50,012 bases of DNA, from the NCBI GenBank assembly GCA_002839285.1, contig PGXT01000018.1, positions 2,401-52,412 of the forward strand, in the 5' to 3' direction. Made by a program: the position numbers and the translations under genes. Source of the stretch: Spirochaetae bacterium HGW-Spirochaetae-5. GTDB lineage: Bacteria > Spirochaetota > UBA4802 > UBA5550. Within the stretch, counting starts at the first letter, position 1. Every line of letters begins with the position of its first letter. Below are positions 18,027-26,575 of the stretch, one piece after another. The notes below the pieces were generated by a model. That model was not told the DNA's origin. It saw nothing but the letters and a program-made list of their open reading frames with translations, and made no database searches.

Positions 18027-19890
18027 CAGGTTATTACAGAGCGCGGCTGTTCCGTCCACTCCGTTCTTCTGCTATATAGTTCTGGTAATATTAATTTCAT
18101 ACAGTAATATTACCGGTCTATATGGTCTTATATTCACGTCGGCATCCGCAGTTCTGTTTTTTCTCTCTCTGACTTTAACAGCTTTCAGATACAGGAACTA
18201 TTTTAATAACAGGATAACTGTTATATCCCATGTTCTATTTTTTCTAACGGTTTCCGCAATTATCTGCGTCTATCTGACCGGGCGAATTAAAGAGCTGACA
18301 TCTGATAAAAATCTGCCCGATTTTATCAGCAATGTCTCTGTAAAAATAGATAAGGTGAAATATAAACGCTATTCATCTGAATTGCACTTCAGCACACAAA
18401 ATGATTCAGGAAAAATATTACATGGAATCATTTATTTCCAGGGGGACAGGATTCCAGATAGAGGTGATTCCATATTTATACACAAAAAGATATACAGGGT
18501 TAAGCTTCTCAATAATTACTTCAGCTCTTATCTTATTTCCCGGGGTATTCATTACACTTCGGGAGCATCCGACAATGATATTACTTTTCTGCATCAAAAT
18601 AAGATATCATCGGATACAGTTTCTGCCGGAAGCATTATGCAGAATAATCTGCTCATCAGAGTCGATTCTATTTTCCGCCAGCCCGCCGCTGGAGTCATCA
18701 AAGCCCTCCTATCCGGAAATCAGAATTATGTTGATAAAAATGTAATACTTTCATATCGAAATTCAGGCGTACTCCATACACTGGCAGCCTCAGGAATGCA
18801 TGTGGGAATTTTTGCAGCGATACCTGCTTTTCTGCTTCTCCCGTTCTTCCGTAAAAACATTGCACTGCTGGGATCATTTTTATCAGTTCTATTATATCTT
18901 TATATCACAGATTTGCCAGTTTCACTAATTCGAGCGGTTATAATGTTCGGATTCTTTTATCTTCAGTCTATACTATTCCGGAACAGGAACGTATTCAATT
19001 ATCTGATGCTTACAGGTTCAATTATTCTTGTAATTTCACCATGGGAAATATTCAGCCCGGGATTTCAGCTCAGTTTCGGTGCAACAGCCAGCATTATAAT
19101 GTTCTACAAACAGTATTTAAAATCCCTTAAAAATATCCCATCCTTCATCGCCGGCACAACTGCTGTAACATTCTCTGCTCAGATTTTTACTATACCGATA
19201 ATTATTTTCCACATGAATCAGCTCAATACTGCCGGTATAGTTTCCAATATTCTGATAATACCATTAATATCAATAATTATGGGGACTTCACTCTTCTCTA
19301 TTCTTGTCTCTTTTATTTCGATTTCTGCAGCTATTTTAGCCGGCCTGATTCCTGAATATATTTTCAGACTATCTTTTCTTATTACCGGATTTATCTCGGA
19401 TTTAAAACTGAACTTCTTTGTTTATAACATAACACTCCCCCTTTTTCTTCTGATGATCTTAAGTTTAGCACCTTTATTGAACTATCACAAATTCCAAAAA
19501 ATGAAATTTTATCCGGTTCTACTGTCAATCATTCTCTGTACACTATACATGAAAAAAAATTACAGCGGCAATGGTAAAGAGTTTCAAATAAAATGGGGAA
19601 ATTCAAAAGCCGAAATTAAAACTGAAGAAAAAAAACAGATTTTAAAAATTGATTTAGAAGAATCTGCAGATACCGAAAAAATTATATCTGAAATTAAGAT
19701 AAAAAATCCGGATATTAAAATCATTGAATTAACAAAAATAAACAATTCCGGACTTCTTCTCTCAAGAAAAATACTGAACGATTATGCCATAGAGGAATAC
19801 AGATTTTCAGATATACCTCATATAAATCCCATGTTTAAAAAAATGATCTATCAGCTTGAAAAAGATAATGTAGTTGTAAAATTTATTTAA
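17992..19890 (+). CDS. comEC: ComEC/Rec2-like competence channel protein without a recognisable metallo-beta-lactamase domain
   Basis: ComEC forms the inner-membrane channel for single-stranded DNA uptake. The chosen ATG at 17992 has AGGAG 3 nt upstream and overlaps the barrel gene by 35 bp; an earlier TTG at 17923 is possible but less likely. The 632-residue protein has N-terminal membrane helices, a periplasmic OB-like segment (about 100-190) and the competence domain with the hallmark HTLAASGMHVGIFAAIP followed by several helices. Bacterial ComEC usually ends in a metallo-beta-lactamase domain with HxHxDH. Here only about 110 residues follow the last helix and no such motif is present. That makes it a short form; role in competence is inferred. 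Confidence 0.82.
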   Translation: MSDSSTKSDGYSRLLQSAAVPSTPFFCYIVLVILISYSNITGLYGLIFTSASAVLFFLSLTLTAFRYRNYFNNRITVISHVLFFLTVSAIICVYLTGRIKELTSDKNLPDFISNVSVKIDKVKYKRYSSELHFSTQNDSGKILHGIIYFQGDRIPDRGDSIFIHKKIYRVKLLNNYFSSYLISRGIHYTSGASDNDITFLHQNKISSDTVSAGSIMQNNLLIRVDSIFRQPAAGVIKALLSGNQNYVDKNVILSYRNSGVLHTLAASGMHVGIFAAIPAFLLLPFFRKNIALLGSFLSVLLYLYITDLPVSLIRAVIMFGFFYLQSILFRNRNVFNYLMLTGSIILVISPWEIFSPGFQLSFGATASIIMFYKQYLKSLKNIPSFIAGTTAVTFSAQIFTIPIIIFHMNQLNTAGIVSNILIIPLISIIMGTSLFSILVSFISISAAILAGLIPEYIFRLSFLITGFISDLKLNFFVYNITLPLFLLMILSLAPLLNYHKFQKMKFYPVLLSIILCTLYMKKNYSGNGKEFQIKWGNSKAEIKTEEKKQILKIDLEESADTEKIISEIKIKNPDIKIIELTKINNSGLLLSRKILNDYAIEEYRFSDIPHINPMFKKMIYQLEKDNVVVKFI

Positions 19891-19925
19891 AATAAAATAT
19901 ATTAAGGCAGCTGTTTATATTTGAG

Positions 19926-20015
19926 GGCACAGCGCTTCGCGCTGTGCCTGAAATAGGGGATTACGGGGGCAGCGCCCCCGTAATCCCCTATTTCCAGCGT
20001 ATGCAAAGCATACGC
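19926..20015. repeat. Three-hairpin composite repeat, order A-B-C
   Basis: Hairpin A: 19926-19935 with 19939-19948 (GGCACAGCGC/GCGCTGTGCC). Hairpin B: a perfect 20-bp stem, 19951-19970 with 19974-19993. Hairpin C: 19997-20004 with 20008-20015 (GCGTATGC/GCATACGC). The module order is the reverse of that at 5811-5904. Downstream in the same 280-bp gap lies a further palindrome, 20060-20084 (TTGCCGCC-ACC-GGCGGCAG core), whose left arm and flank recur at about 25875-25892. Confidence 0.88.
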
Positions 20016-20170
20016 ACATCTAAAGATAATTCGCTGCCTATATTTAGGGATAATTACACATCCATTGCCGCCACCGGCGGCAGTGGATCATATTTTTTAT
20101 TCTGGAATTAAATTGTTGTATCGTTTATTTACCCTGAATCGCCGATAATTACTTATATATAGTTAAAAAT

Positions 20171-21661
20171 ATGATAATTACAGATAATAAAAAATACGCG
20201 GAAAAAATTCTCAATGGTGAAGAAGTATCTTTCTCCTTCCGCTTCATTGACGAAAAATCTCTTATTCTGATTAATACTCTTATCCTGAAAATTTTAGCGT
20301 CACAGGGTAACGTCTTTCTCCTTGAAACATTAATTACAATTATCCGGGAAATAATTTTCAATGCATTCAAGGCAAATCTGAAGAGAATATATTTTGATAA
20401 GGCCGGAATAGATATAAACGACAGTACTCAATACGATCTGGCAATGAAGAATTTCAAAGAGGATTATTTATACAATCTAGACGGGATTGAATCTGAAGTT
20501 GCCACAAACCAGAATTATTATATACAGATTACCTTTGAGCTGAAAAATGAGCTTTTGAATATATCAGTTTTTAACAATGTCCGTATTGTTAAAGAGGAAT
20601 TTGAACGGATTATGTCCAGGATTCAACAATCAAAAATATCTCATAATCTGGCCGATGCCTACAATGATGTATACGACCCTACGGAAGGTGCAGGCCTTGG
20701 ACTTGTACTCATGGTTTTCCTCCTGAAAAATTCAGGAATAGGTGCTGACAATCTTTCTATCGATCATAATTCCAAAGGTATAACTGTCAGTATAAAAGTA
20801 CCAAAACAGCTGAAAGAAGAGATAATCATTTCTGACGTAAAAGAAAAAATATTGAAGGATGTGGAATCACTCCCCACTTTCCCTGAAAATATAATTGAGC
20901 TTCAGCAGCTTTGTAATAAAAAAGAATCTTCAATCGATATAATCTCAGATCGTATTTCAAGAGATCCGGCACTTACTGCTGACGTGATAAAACTGTCAAA
21001 TTCTGCCGGCTTTGTTCCCGGGAAAAAAATTTCAACAATCAAAGACGCTGTTAAAATAATAGGTCTTAAAAATTTATACTTTATTCTTACAGCAAGTACC
21101 GCAAAAAAAATTCTTGGTAATAAATATAAAAAATTTGAGATTATATGGGAACACTGCATCCGTGTTGCTTTTTACTCAAGACAGATTGCAAAACTGAAGA
21201 AGCTCAGCATTATCGCGGATACTGCATTTATAACCGGGCTTCTTCATGATATAGGAAAAATTGTTCTTCTCTCAGCAGATGATAATATTATAAATATAAT
21301 ATCAGAAATTACGAAAAACAAACAGCTCCGTTCATCATCAATTCTCGAAGAGATCTCTGTTGGAATAAGTCATGCCGAAATCGGAGGACTTATTGCGGCG
21401 AAATGGAACTTTCCCGATGACCTGAAAATGTCTATAACAAACCACCACTCCCCTCTTAATAGCTTACCGGAATATAAGAATCTGACTTATATTGTGTACT
21501 TTGCTAACATGCTCTGCGGAATTGAAGTTAATAAGTATAACTATTATTACATAGAAACTGATGTCCTTAACTTCTTTAAAATCGATACAATAGAACAGCT
21601 GCAGGATTTTCATCAGAAAATCAAAAACAGTTATAATGACTATCAGAAGCTGCCGGGATAA
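20171..21661 (+). CDS. HATPase-like plus HDOD/HD domain signalling protein
   Basis: The 496-residue protein combines two modules. Residues about 45-215 resemble a GHKL ATPase: N-box-like EIIFNAFKAN (60-69) and G2-like TEGAGLGL (171-178). The G1 DxGxG position reads FNNVRI, so ATP binding may be impaired. Residues about 230-440 form an HDOD domain starting LPTFPENIIELQQL. Unusually it keeps a complete HD-type set: H328, H359-D360 in HDIGK, H401 and H424/H425. Such proteins regulate flagella, chemotaxis or second-messenger pathways. It starts a run of co-directional genes (7 bp to the next), the next being a Maf-type flagellin-modification candidate. No clear Shine-Dalgarno sequence is visible. 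Confidence 0.82.
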   Translation: MIITDNKKYAEKILNGEEVSFSFRFIDEKSLILINTLILKILASQGNVFLLETLITIIREIIFNAFKANLKRIYFDKAGIDINDSTQYDLAMKNFKEDYLYNLDGIESEVATNQNYYIQITFELKNELLNISVFNNVRIVKEEFERIMSRIQQSKISHNLADAYNDVYDPTEGAGLGLVLMVFLLKNSGIGADNLSIDHNSKGITVSIKVPKQLKEEIIISDVKEKILKDVESLPTFPENIIELQQLCNKKESSIDIISDRISRDPALTADVIKLSNSAGFVPGKKISTIKDAVKIIGLKNLYFILTASTAKKILGNKYKKFEIIWEHCIRVAFYSRQIAKLKKLSIIADTAFITGLLHDIGKIVLLSADDNIINIISEITKNKQLRSSSILEEISVGISHAEIGGLIAAKWNFPDDLKMSITNHHSPLNSLPEYKNLTYIVYFANMLCGIEVNKYNYYYIETDVLNFFKIDTIEQLQDFHQKIKNSYNDYQKLPG

Positions 21662-21667
21662 CAGGTA

Positions 21668-23374
21668 ATGCCGGAGTATTTGATCACTGATTCCAGAAAT
21701 GGTTTTAAAACCCTATCTATTATAGATAATAAAACCGGAAAAGAAATTAAACTTCACTCTTCTTATGACCCTGTCAAAGAAGCAGAACGGAGTATTGATG
21801 CATTTGAGAAAGGGAGATCATCAATAATTGCAGTTTCCGGTATTGCACTGGGATATCACCTGATTGAGCTGAAGAAGAAATACCCCGATACTAAAATAAT
21901 CGCCATTGAAAATGATACCGAAATTACTGATCTTTGCCGTAAAATATCCCCGGCATCGCTAGAAAGTATTCAAATTATAGCTCCGGGCACTGACCCTGAT
22001 ATTGTTTTCGAGGGTATAGATCTATCCGGTTTCAAAGGAATTTCACATTATATACATAAACCATCTTATCAGCTTAATCCGGAATTTTATGATAAAGCAA
22101 TGAACGCTATAAAACTCCATATATCCTCCAGGATAAGCGATCTTCTCACAAGATTTGAATTTGAAGAAAAATGGCTGCAGAACATCTTCCGGAATCTGAA
22201 ACATATGGAAAATTCCGACAGTGTTTCAAAACTTTTCGGAAAGTTTCGAGGACTTCCGGGTATAATAGTATCTGCAGGACCTTCGTTAAAACACAGCATT
22301 GAAGATTTAAAAAAGATCCGGAATAAAGCTGTAATAGTTGCAGTTGACACTTCGTTAAAAATACTTGATAAACATAATATCACCCCGCATTTTGTTCTCA
22401 CACTTGATGCTCAGAAATACAGTGTAAAACATTTTACAGGTGTTAAGACCGATAAAACAATACTCATCGCGGACATGGTAAGCTGCCCCTCTATAATGAA
22501 CACATTCACAGGGAGAAAAATTATCAGCACCACTTCCAAATATTACCAGAATTCCCAAGGAGATATAGTCCGGGAAACCACTCCGGGGATAGACTGGATA
22601 GAAAAGAAAACCGGTCCGCTGGGGGATATCCAATCGGGAGGATCAGTTGCTACCAGTGCTTTTGACCTGCTTCTTAACATGGGATGTGACCCTATTATAC
22701 TCACAGGTCAGGATCTTGCCTATTCAGGGAGAGAGTATCACTGCAGCGGAACATATCATAATGACGACTGGATCCCGCGCATCAGCAGATTCAGCAATCT
22801 TGATACAATTAATCAGAATGTGATACGAAAAAGAAAAATAAAATATGTAAGAAGATACGGGAATCGTAATACTATAATTTCAGATTTTGTATTTGACTTA
22901 TACAGATCGTGGTTTGAAGATTCAGCCGGAAGAATATCCGCATCAGTAATCAATGCCACGGGTGACGGATCAAAAATTAATAATACTAAAGAAATGAATC
23001 TTGTTGATGCGGTAAAGACCGGCACCAGCAAATCCGATCCTCAGTCAATAATAGATGGAATAATTTCCGTAAATACTCATAACGACATAGCAGAAATCAG
23101 AAAATCTATTATACACGAATTTCAGAAAATAGAGAATCTCATTGATTTGACTGATTCTGAGGAACCTGATGAAAGTACAATTGAAGAAATTAATAACCTT
23201 CTTGAAGATGATGATACTCATTCTTTACTAAAGCCTCTTATGAGAAGGTCTCAGTTTTATATTTCAAGGCATACTTTTGAAACAGACAAAGCCAGAGATA
23301 TTATTTATAATGACGTTAAAATGTCAGTACGCAAAATGAAAGAAATTTTAAAAGGATCGGGGATGATGGAGTAG
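21668..23374 (+). CDS. DUF115/Maf-type motility-associated glycosyltransferase
   Basis: Maf proteins (DUF115, 6-hydroxymethylpterin pyrophosphokinase MptE-like fold) transfer nonulosonic acids such as pseudaminic acid onto flagellin in other bacteria. The 568-residue protein carries the family core at about 195-360: GLPGIIVSAGPSLKHSIEDL, AVIVAVDTSLKIL, HFVLTLDAQ and GGSVATSAFDLLLNMGCDPIILTGQDLAY. An N-terminal Rossmann-like region (about 50-110) includes IIAVSGIALGYHL, and a helical C terminus (about 470-568) follows. It is cytosolic. It starts 7 bp after the HDOD gene and ends 7 bp before the next gene, so it is inside an operon. The donor sugar is unknown; flagellin as target is inferred from the family and the flagellar locus in this window. 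Confidence 0.85.
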   Translation: MPEYLITDSRNGFKTLSIIDNKTGKEIKLHSSYDPVKEAERSIDAFEKGRSSIIAVSGIALGYHLIELKKKYPDTKIIAIENDTEITDLCRKISPASLESIQIIAPGTDPDIVFEGIDLSGFKGISHYIHKPSYQLNPEFYDKAMNAIKLHISSRISDLLTRFEFEEKWLQNIFRNLKHMENSDSVSKLFGKFRGLPGIIVSAGPSLKHSIEDLKKIRNKAVIVAVDTSLKILDKHNITPHFVLTLDAQKYSVKHFTGVKTDKTILIADMVSCPSIMNTFTGRKIISTTSKYYQNSQGDIVRETTPGIDWIEKKTGPLGDIQSGGSVATSAFDLLLNMGCDPIILTGQDLAYSGREYHCSGTYHNDDWIPRISRFSNLDTINQNVIRKRKIKYVRRYGNRNTIISDFVFDLYRSWFEDSAGRISASVINATGDGSKINNTKEMNLVDAVKTGTSKSDPQSIIDGIISVNTHNDIAEIRKSIIHEFQKIENLIDLTDSEEPDESTIEEINNLLEDDDTHSLLKPLMRRSQFYISRHTFETDKARDIIYNDVKMSVRKMKEILKGSGMME

Positions 23375-23380
23375 TTTAAT

Positions 23381-24202
23381 ATGAAAAAAATAAATCTTTA
23401 TTTAATTATATTTTCAGTGATAATGCTTAACTCATTTTATGGATATTCAGCTGCCCGTATAGACTGGATCAACGGAAGCATAGTATCGACCGGAAGCAGC
23501 AGCATGGCTATTGATGAACATGGCTCACCCGTTGACATGGAAACAGGTAAACAAGTGTCAATTTCTGATGCAAGAACCATATCATATGAAAGAGCAAAAG
23601 AAAAAGCATTATCGGAAGCAATCAGTTTAATCGGAGAAATCCAGGTTGATAATGAGAAAAAATTAAAGGAACTTGTACTTAATGATCCGGCAGTCCGGAA
23701 GAACATTCCTGAAGTGATGGAGGTTTACTCCCGTTACAAAGAAAAACCTTCGGGCTACCTGACCTCTTCATGTGAACTTAATTTCAGTTTAGGTTATCTC
23801 TTAACCGCTATAAACTACAGTTTTCCCGGTGACAGCTTCCCGGAAAGAAATGATATTGATATATCAACTCTATATACATCTTTAATCATAGATGTCAGGG
23901 GACTTGGAATAAAACCGATGCTGCTCCCTTCCATTATTAATGAAAATGGTCTTGAGATATACAATAAAAACTTTATCAATCCCTCAGATGCTGTTAAGTA
24001 TAACACCGTATCATACGTTTATTCAGAAAAAGATGCGCTTAAGCATAAAAAAGCGGGTAAACATCCATTTATATCCGCCGCTTTAAGAAATTTAAACGGT
24101 AATCCTGTGGTATCCGATAATGATTTAAAAAAGATATTCAGTAATAAAAAAAACATTGAATATTTAAACAAATGCAGGGTAATATTCATAATAGACAGGT
24201 GA
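23381..24202 (+). CDS. Exported protein with LPP20/FlgT-N-like fold
   Basis: The 273-residue protein has a signal peptide (1-23, ending GYSA) followed by ARIDWINGSIVSTGSSSM. A long helix, SISDARTISYERAKEKALSEAISLI, comes next. This strand-Gly-helix pattern with many Ala residues is typical of LPP20 and FlgT/FlgO-type envelope proteins. The second half (about 160-273) contains TSLIIDVRGLGIKPMLLPSI and NPVVSDNDLKKIF, a block I cannot assign. There is no lipobox. GGAG lies upstream of the ATG; spacing to neighbours is 6 and 4 bp. Its place behind a Maf-type gene fits an envelope role related to motility, but this is inference. Confidence 0.68.
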   Translation: MKKINLYLIIFSVIMLNSFYGYSAARIDWINGSIVSTGSSSMAIDEHGSPVDMETGKQVSISDARTISYERAKEKALSEAISLIGEIQVDNEKKLKELVLNDPAVRKNIPEVMEVYSRYKEKPSGYLTSSCELNFSLGYLLTAINYSFPGDSFPERNDIDISTLYTSLIIDVRGLGIKPMLLPSIINENGLEIYNKNFINPSDAVKYNTVSYVYSEKDALKHKKAGKHPFISAALRNLNGNPVVSDNDLKKIFSNKKNIEYLNKCRVIFIIDR

Positions 24203-24206
24203 AAAT

Positions 24207-24863
24207 ATGAATCCGGTTCTGAAAATACTAACGTCAGCTATTATATCAATAAATAGGCTCATTGATTCGATGAGCCTTAAAACAATTGAAACGGTCAGAA
24301 GAACATTCTTTTTTGTTATGTTTCTTTTCTGCATGATAGGGCTGTTTATTGGATATAATATGGGCACCAAATCGGCTAAGATTAAAAGTGACCCCCTTGC
24401 AGAATTTGTTAATGATACATTTAAAATTGATATAAACAAAGAGAAAGCTGATGGCGATTTTTCAAGTCTTCTTGAAAGTGAAATCATCAATGAATCGACT
24501 ATGAATAACTTCAGCAAATCGGAATTCCCTACACGTGAGAATCTTAATCCTGAATTGAGCAAAGGGGTAATCGAGTCTGAAAACAGGATTCCTGAACCTG
24601 ATATTATGAATAAACCGTTTAAACCGGAAACTCCGATTGAAGAACAATACAATACAAACCGTCTTCAGAATGAACAATCAGTAAAAATACTTGAAAAATC
24701 TTTCCCGGAGAATAAAACGGAAACCATAATAACTGACAAAAGTGAAAAGAAAATTTCAATTCCGGAAAAACAGAGCGATAATAAAAATATAATCCAGATT
24801 CTTGAAAAAGGTAAAACTGTTACGCCGGAACCTATAAATGAGGATACCGGAATTATAAAATGA
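24207..24863 (+). CDS. Single-pass membrane protein with long disordered periplasmic tail
   Basis: I do not recognise this 218-residue protein. It has one membrane segment (about 32-52, TFFFVMFLFCMIGLFIGY) preceded by a short basic N terminus, predicting an N-in topology. The tail of about 165 residues is rich in Glu, Asn, Lys, Pro and Ser with no obvious fold. Its stop overlaps the start of the next gene by 4 bp (ATGA), implying translational coupling with a periplasmic TPR protein. The arrangement, a membrane anchor with a flexible tail next to a TPR protein, suggests an envelope scaffold, as in TolA or TonB-like systems; no sequence motif of those families is present. Confidence 0.68.
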   Translation: MNPVLKILTSAIISINRLIDSMSLKTIETVRRTFFFVMFLFCMIGLFIGYNMGTKSAKIKSDPLAEFVNDTFKIDINKEKADGDFSSLLESEIINESTMNNFSKSEFPTRENLNPELSKGVIESENRIPEPDIMNKPFKPETPIEEQYNTNRLQNEQSVKILEKSFPENKTETIITDKSEKKISIPEKQSDNKNIIQILEKGKTVTPEPINEDTGIIK

Positions 24864-25729
24864 AAAAACTCACTGCTGTTTTAATTATATTTATATTTAC
24901 TTCTGGCTATTCAAAAGATTATCATAAAACTGAAGAGATGATAAACAGTATTCTAGCTGAAGAAGCCGGTACTGCCGGTAAAAAAACGGAACCAGAAACA
25001 GCTGCACCTGACGATAAACAGGATAAAATAAATAACCCCGATAAAACAGCTGATGAAGAGAGTAAAAACAAAAATAACGCCATGTCGGGAAAAGATGAAG
25101 TTCTTCTGAAAACAGGCATTCAGCTTTATGAAAGCGGTCTCCTTGATCACTCAATTTTAAGGTTTAATGATCTTATAAAAAATTATCCATCAAGCCCCTT
25201 TATGAATAATGCACGGATGTGGGCAGGCAAAATACATTTAAAAAAATATCAGTATGATGAAGCTATAAAGCAGTTTGATGAGATTAAAGAACAATCGGGA
25301 GAATACCCCGCTTCACTTTACTATAAATCTGAAGCTTACAAATCAAAAGGAGACATTATAAATGCCATAGAGCATTATCAGAAACTTTCATCGTCTTACC
25401 CGGATCACGAGCTTGCCGATAATGCTATTCTTTCATCTGGAAGACTTTACCTTAACAGCAATAAAGGTTACCAGGCCCTGGAGTCAGCAATTAAAATTAT
25501 CAATAATTACAAAGAGAGAGAAACAGTTGATGACGCGTACTATCTCATAGCAAAAATATATGAAAAAGATCCGATCCTGAAAGACCTTGAGATGTCCCGA
25601 AAATTCTATAAAACTTTTATCCGGAAATCCGAACAGAGTGTTAAACATTTTTCTGATTCCCCTCTCATACCTGCCGTTAAAAATGATCTGAATCATCTTG
25701 AAAAAACATATTTTAAATTTGAAAAGTAA
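24860..25729 (+). CDS. Periplasmic TPR protein (YbgF/CpoB- or BamD-like)
   Basis: The 289-residue protein has a signal peptide (1-18, ending SGYS), a low-complexity acidic linker (about 35-75) and then a run of TPR units from about 85. One reads KTGIQLYESGLLDHSILRFN. It continues with LIKNYPSSPFMNNARMWAG, which is the YPxSxxAxxA-type spacing of CpoB/YbgF and BamD, and SSYPDHELADNAILSSGRLY. Such proteins bridge envelope complexes. It is the last gene of the 20171-25729 run and is coupled by ATGA overlap to the membrane protein upstream. No terminator was found in the next 280 bases. Confidence 0.8.
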   Translation: MKKLTAVLIIFIFTSGYSKDYHKTEEMINSILAEEAGTAGKKTEPETAAPDDKQDKINNPDKTADEESKNKNNAMSGKDEVLLKTGIQLYESGLLDHSILRFNDLIKNYPSSPFMNNARMWAGKIHLKKYQYDEAIKQFDEIKEQSGEYPASLYYKSEAYKSKGDIINAIEHYQKLSSSYPDHELADNAILSSGRLYLNSNKGYQALESAIKIINNYKERETVDDAYYLIAKIYEKDPILKDLEMSRKFYKTFIRKSEQSVKHFSDSPLIPAVKNDLNHLEKTYFKFEK

Positions 25730-25839
25730 ATTCTGCTGAGGATGGGTTGTAACCACTGATTAGCGCAGAGATATTTAGTTACCACCGGGCTAATTTCTCA
25801 ACAGAATTTTTTTTGACGCCATCGGCAGCAATTCATAAC

Positions 25840-25905
25840 AGGTGTATGCGAAGCATAATTATCCCTTGAAATAATTCTCTGCCGCCACCGGTTTACGGAT
25901 TGATT
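25840..25905. repeat. Degenerate fragment of the composite palindromic repeat
   Basis: GTATGCGAAGCATA (hairpin C-like) is followed by AATTCTCTGCCGCCACCGG, which matches the flank of the composite element after 20020. It appears to be a decayed copy lying between the TPR gene and the DtxR-family gene. Confidence 0.55.
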
Positions 25906-25923
25906 ATCTTTTTTCCTTGACAG

Positions 25924-25951
25924 TTGCCATTCCGCAGTATTCTTTTATATT
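25924..25951 (+). promoter_or_regulatory. Possible promoter of the DtxR-family regulator
   Basis: TTGCCA (25924-25929) and TATATT (25946-25951) are separated by 16 bp and lie about 65 bp before the start codon at 26018. No clear dyad operator was recognised. Confidence 0.4.
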
Positions 25952-26017
25952 ATATCAGTAATAATTCCTGAGCATTTTCTATATTATTTACCGGAGGAGT
26001 TTTTTAAATAACCTATA

Positions 26018-26479
26018 ATGATTGATATTTATTCACTAGACATTGAAAAACTCTACGCCAGCACCGATTTGTCTCCTCATATGGAAGATTACATTGAGAC
26101 TATTGCCATACTGGCTGAAAACAATAAAGTGGTCAGAGTTAAAGATATTGCCGCCCTGCTGAAAATAAAGATGCCCAGCGTAACATCCGCGCTTAACAAG
26201 CTGAAAGAACTGGAATTGATCGATTATGAAAAATACGGCTACATCGAACTTACAGAAAAAGGGAGAGTTATTTCCAACCGGGTATTGAGCAGACATCTCT
26301 GCCTTAAAGAATTCTTCAGTAGAGTATTAAACATGCCGGAGAGTCAGTCTGAAGCCGAAGCATGTAAAATAGAACACCATATAAATCCGGAAACATGTAA
26401 AAGAATACATAAACTCCTGATCTACATAAATTCTGAAGAATCCAGGAAAGAGGAATGGCTTAAGTATCTGAACAGATAA
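26018..26479 (+). CDS. DtxR/MntR-family metal-dependent transcriptional repressor
   Basis: DtxR/MntR proteins sense Fe2+ or Mn2+ and repress metal-uptake genes. The 153-residue protein has the family pattern: MEDYIETIAIL (about 22), a winged helix with VRVKDIAALLKIKMPSVTSALNKL (about 39-62) and YGYIELTEKG. A metal-binding and dimer region follows, with HLCLKEFF and EAEACKIEHHI (about 107-128), supplying the conserved His, Cys, Glu and His ligands. It lacks the C-terminal SH3/FeoA domain of full-length DtxR, so it is MntR-sized. The strong GGAGGAG lies about 18 nt before the ATG, an unusually long distance, and no in-frame start is available closer to it. No metal transporter adjoins it, so its regulon is elsewhere. 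Confidence 0.87.
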   Translation: MIDIYSLDIEKLYASTDLSPHMEDYIETIAILAENNKVVRVKDIAALLKIKMPSVTSALNKLKELELIDYEKYGYIELTEKGRVISNRVLSRHLCLKEFFSRVLNMPESQSEAEACKIEHHINPETCKRIHKLLIYINSEESRKEEWLKYLNR

Positions 26480-26520
26480 TTTTTTTATTTATTATAAATA
26501 CCAGATAATTGAGTAATTAT

Positions 26521-26558
26521 AAAAAAAAGAGACTGCTCTTCAGCAGTCTCTTTTTTTT
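26521..26558. terminator. Bidirectional terminator between the DtxR-type gene and fusA
   Basis: A perfect 17-bp stem (26521-26537 with 26542-26558) has core GAGACTGCT, a CTTC loop, eight A on the left and eight T on the right. It serves both converging genes. Confidence 0.95.
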
Positions 26559-26575
26559 CAGTATATCGCAGAAAA

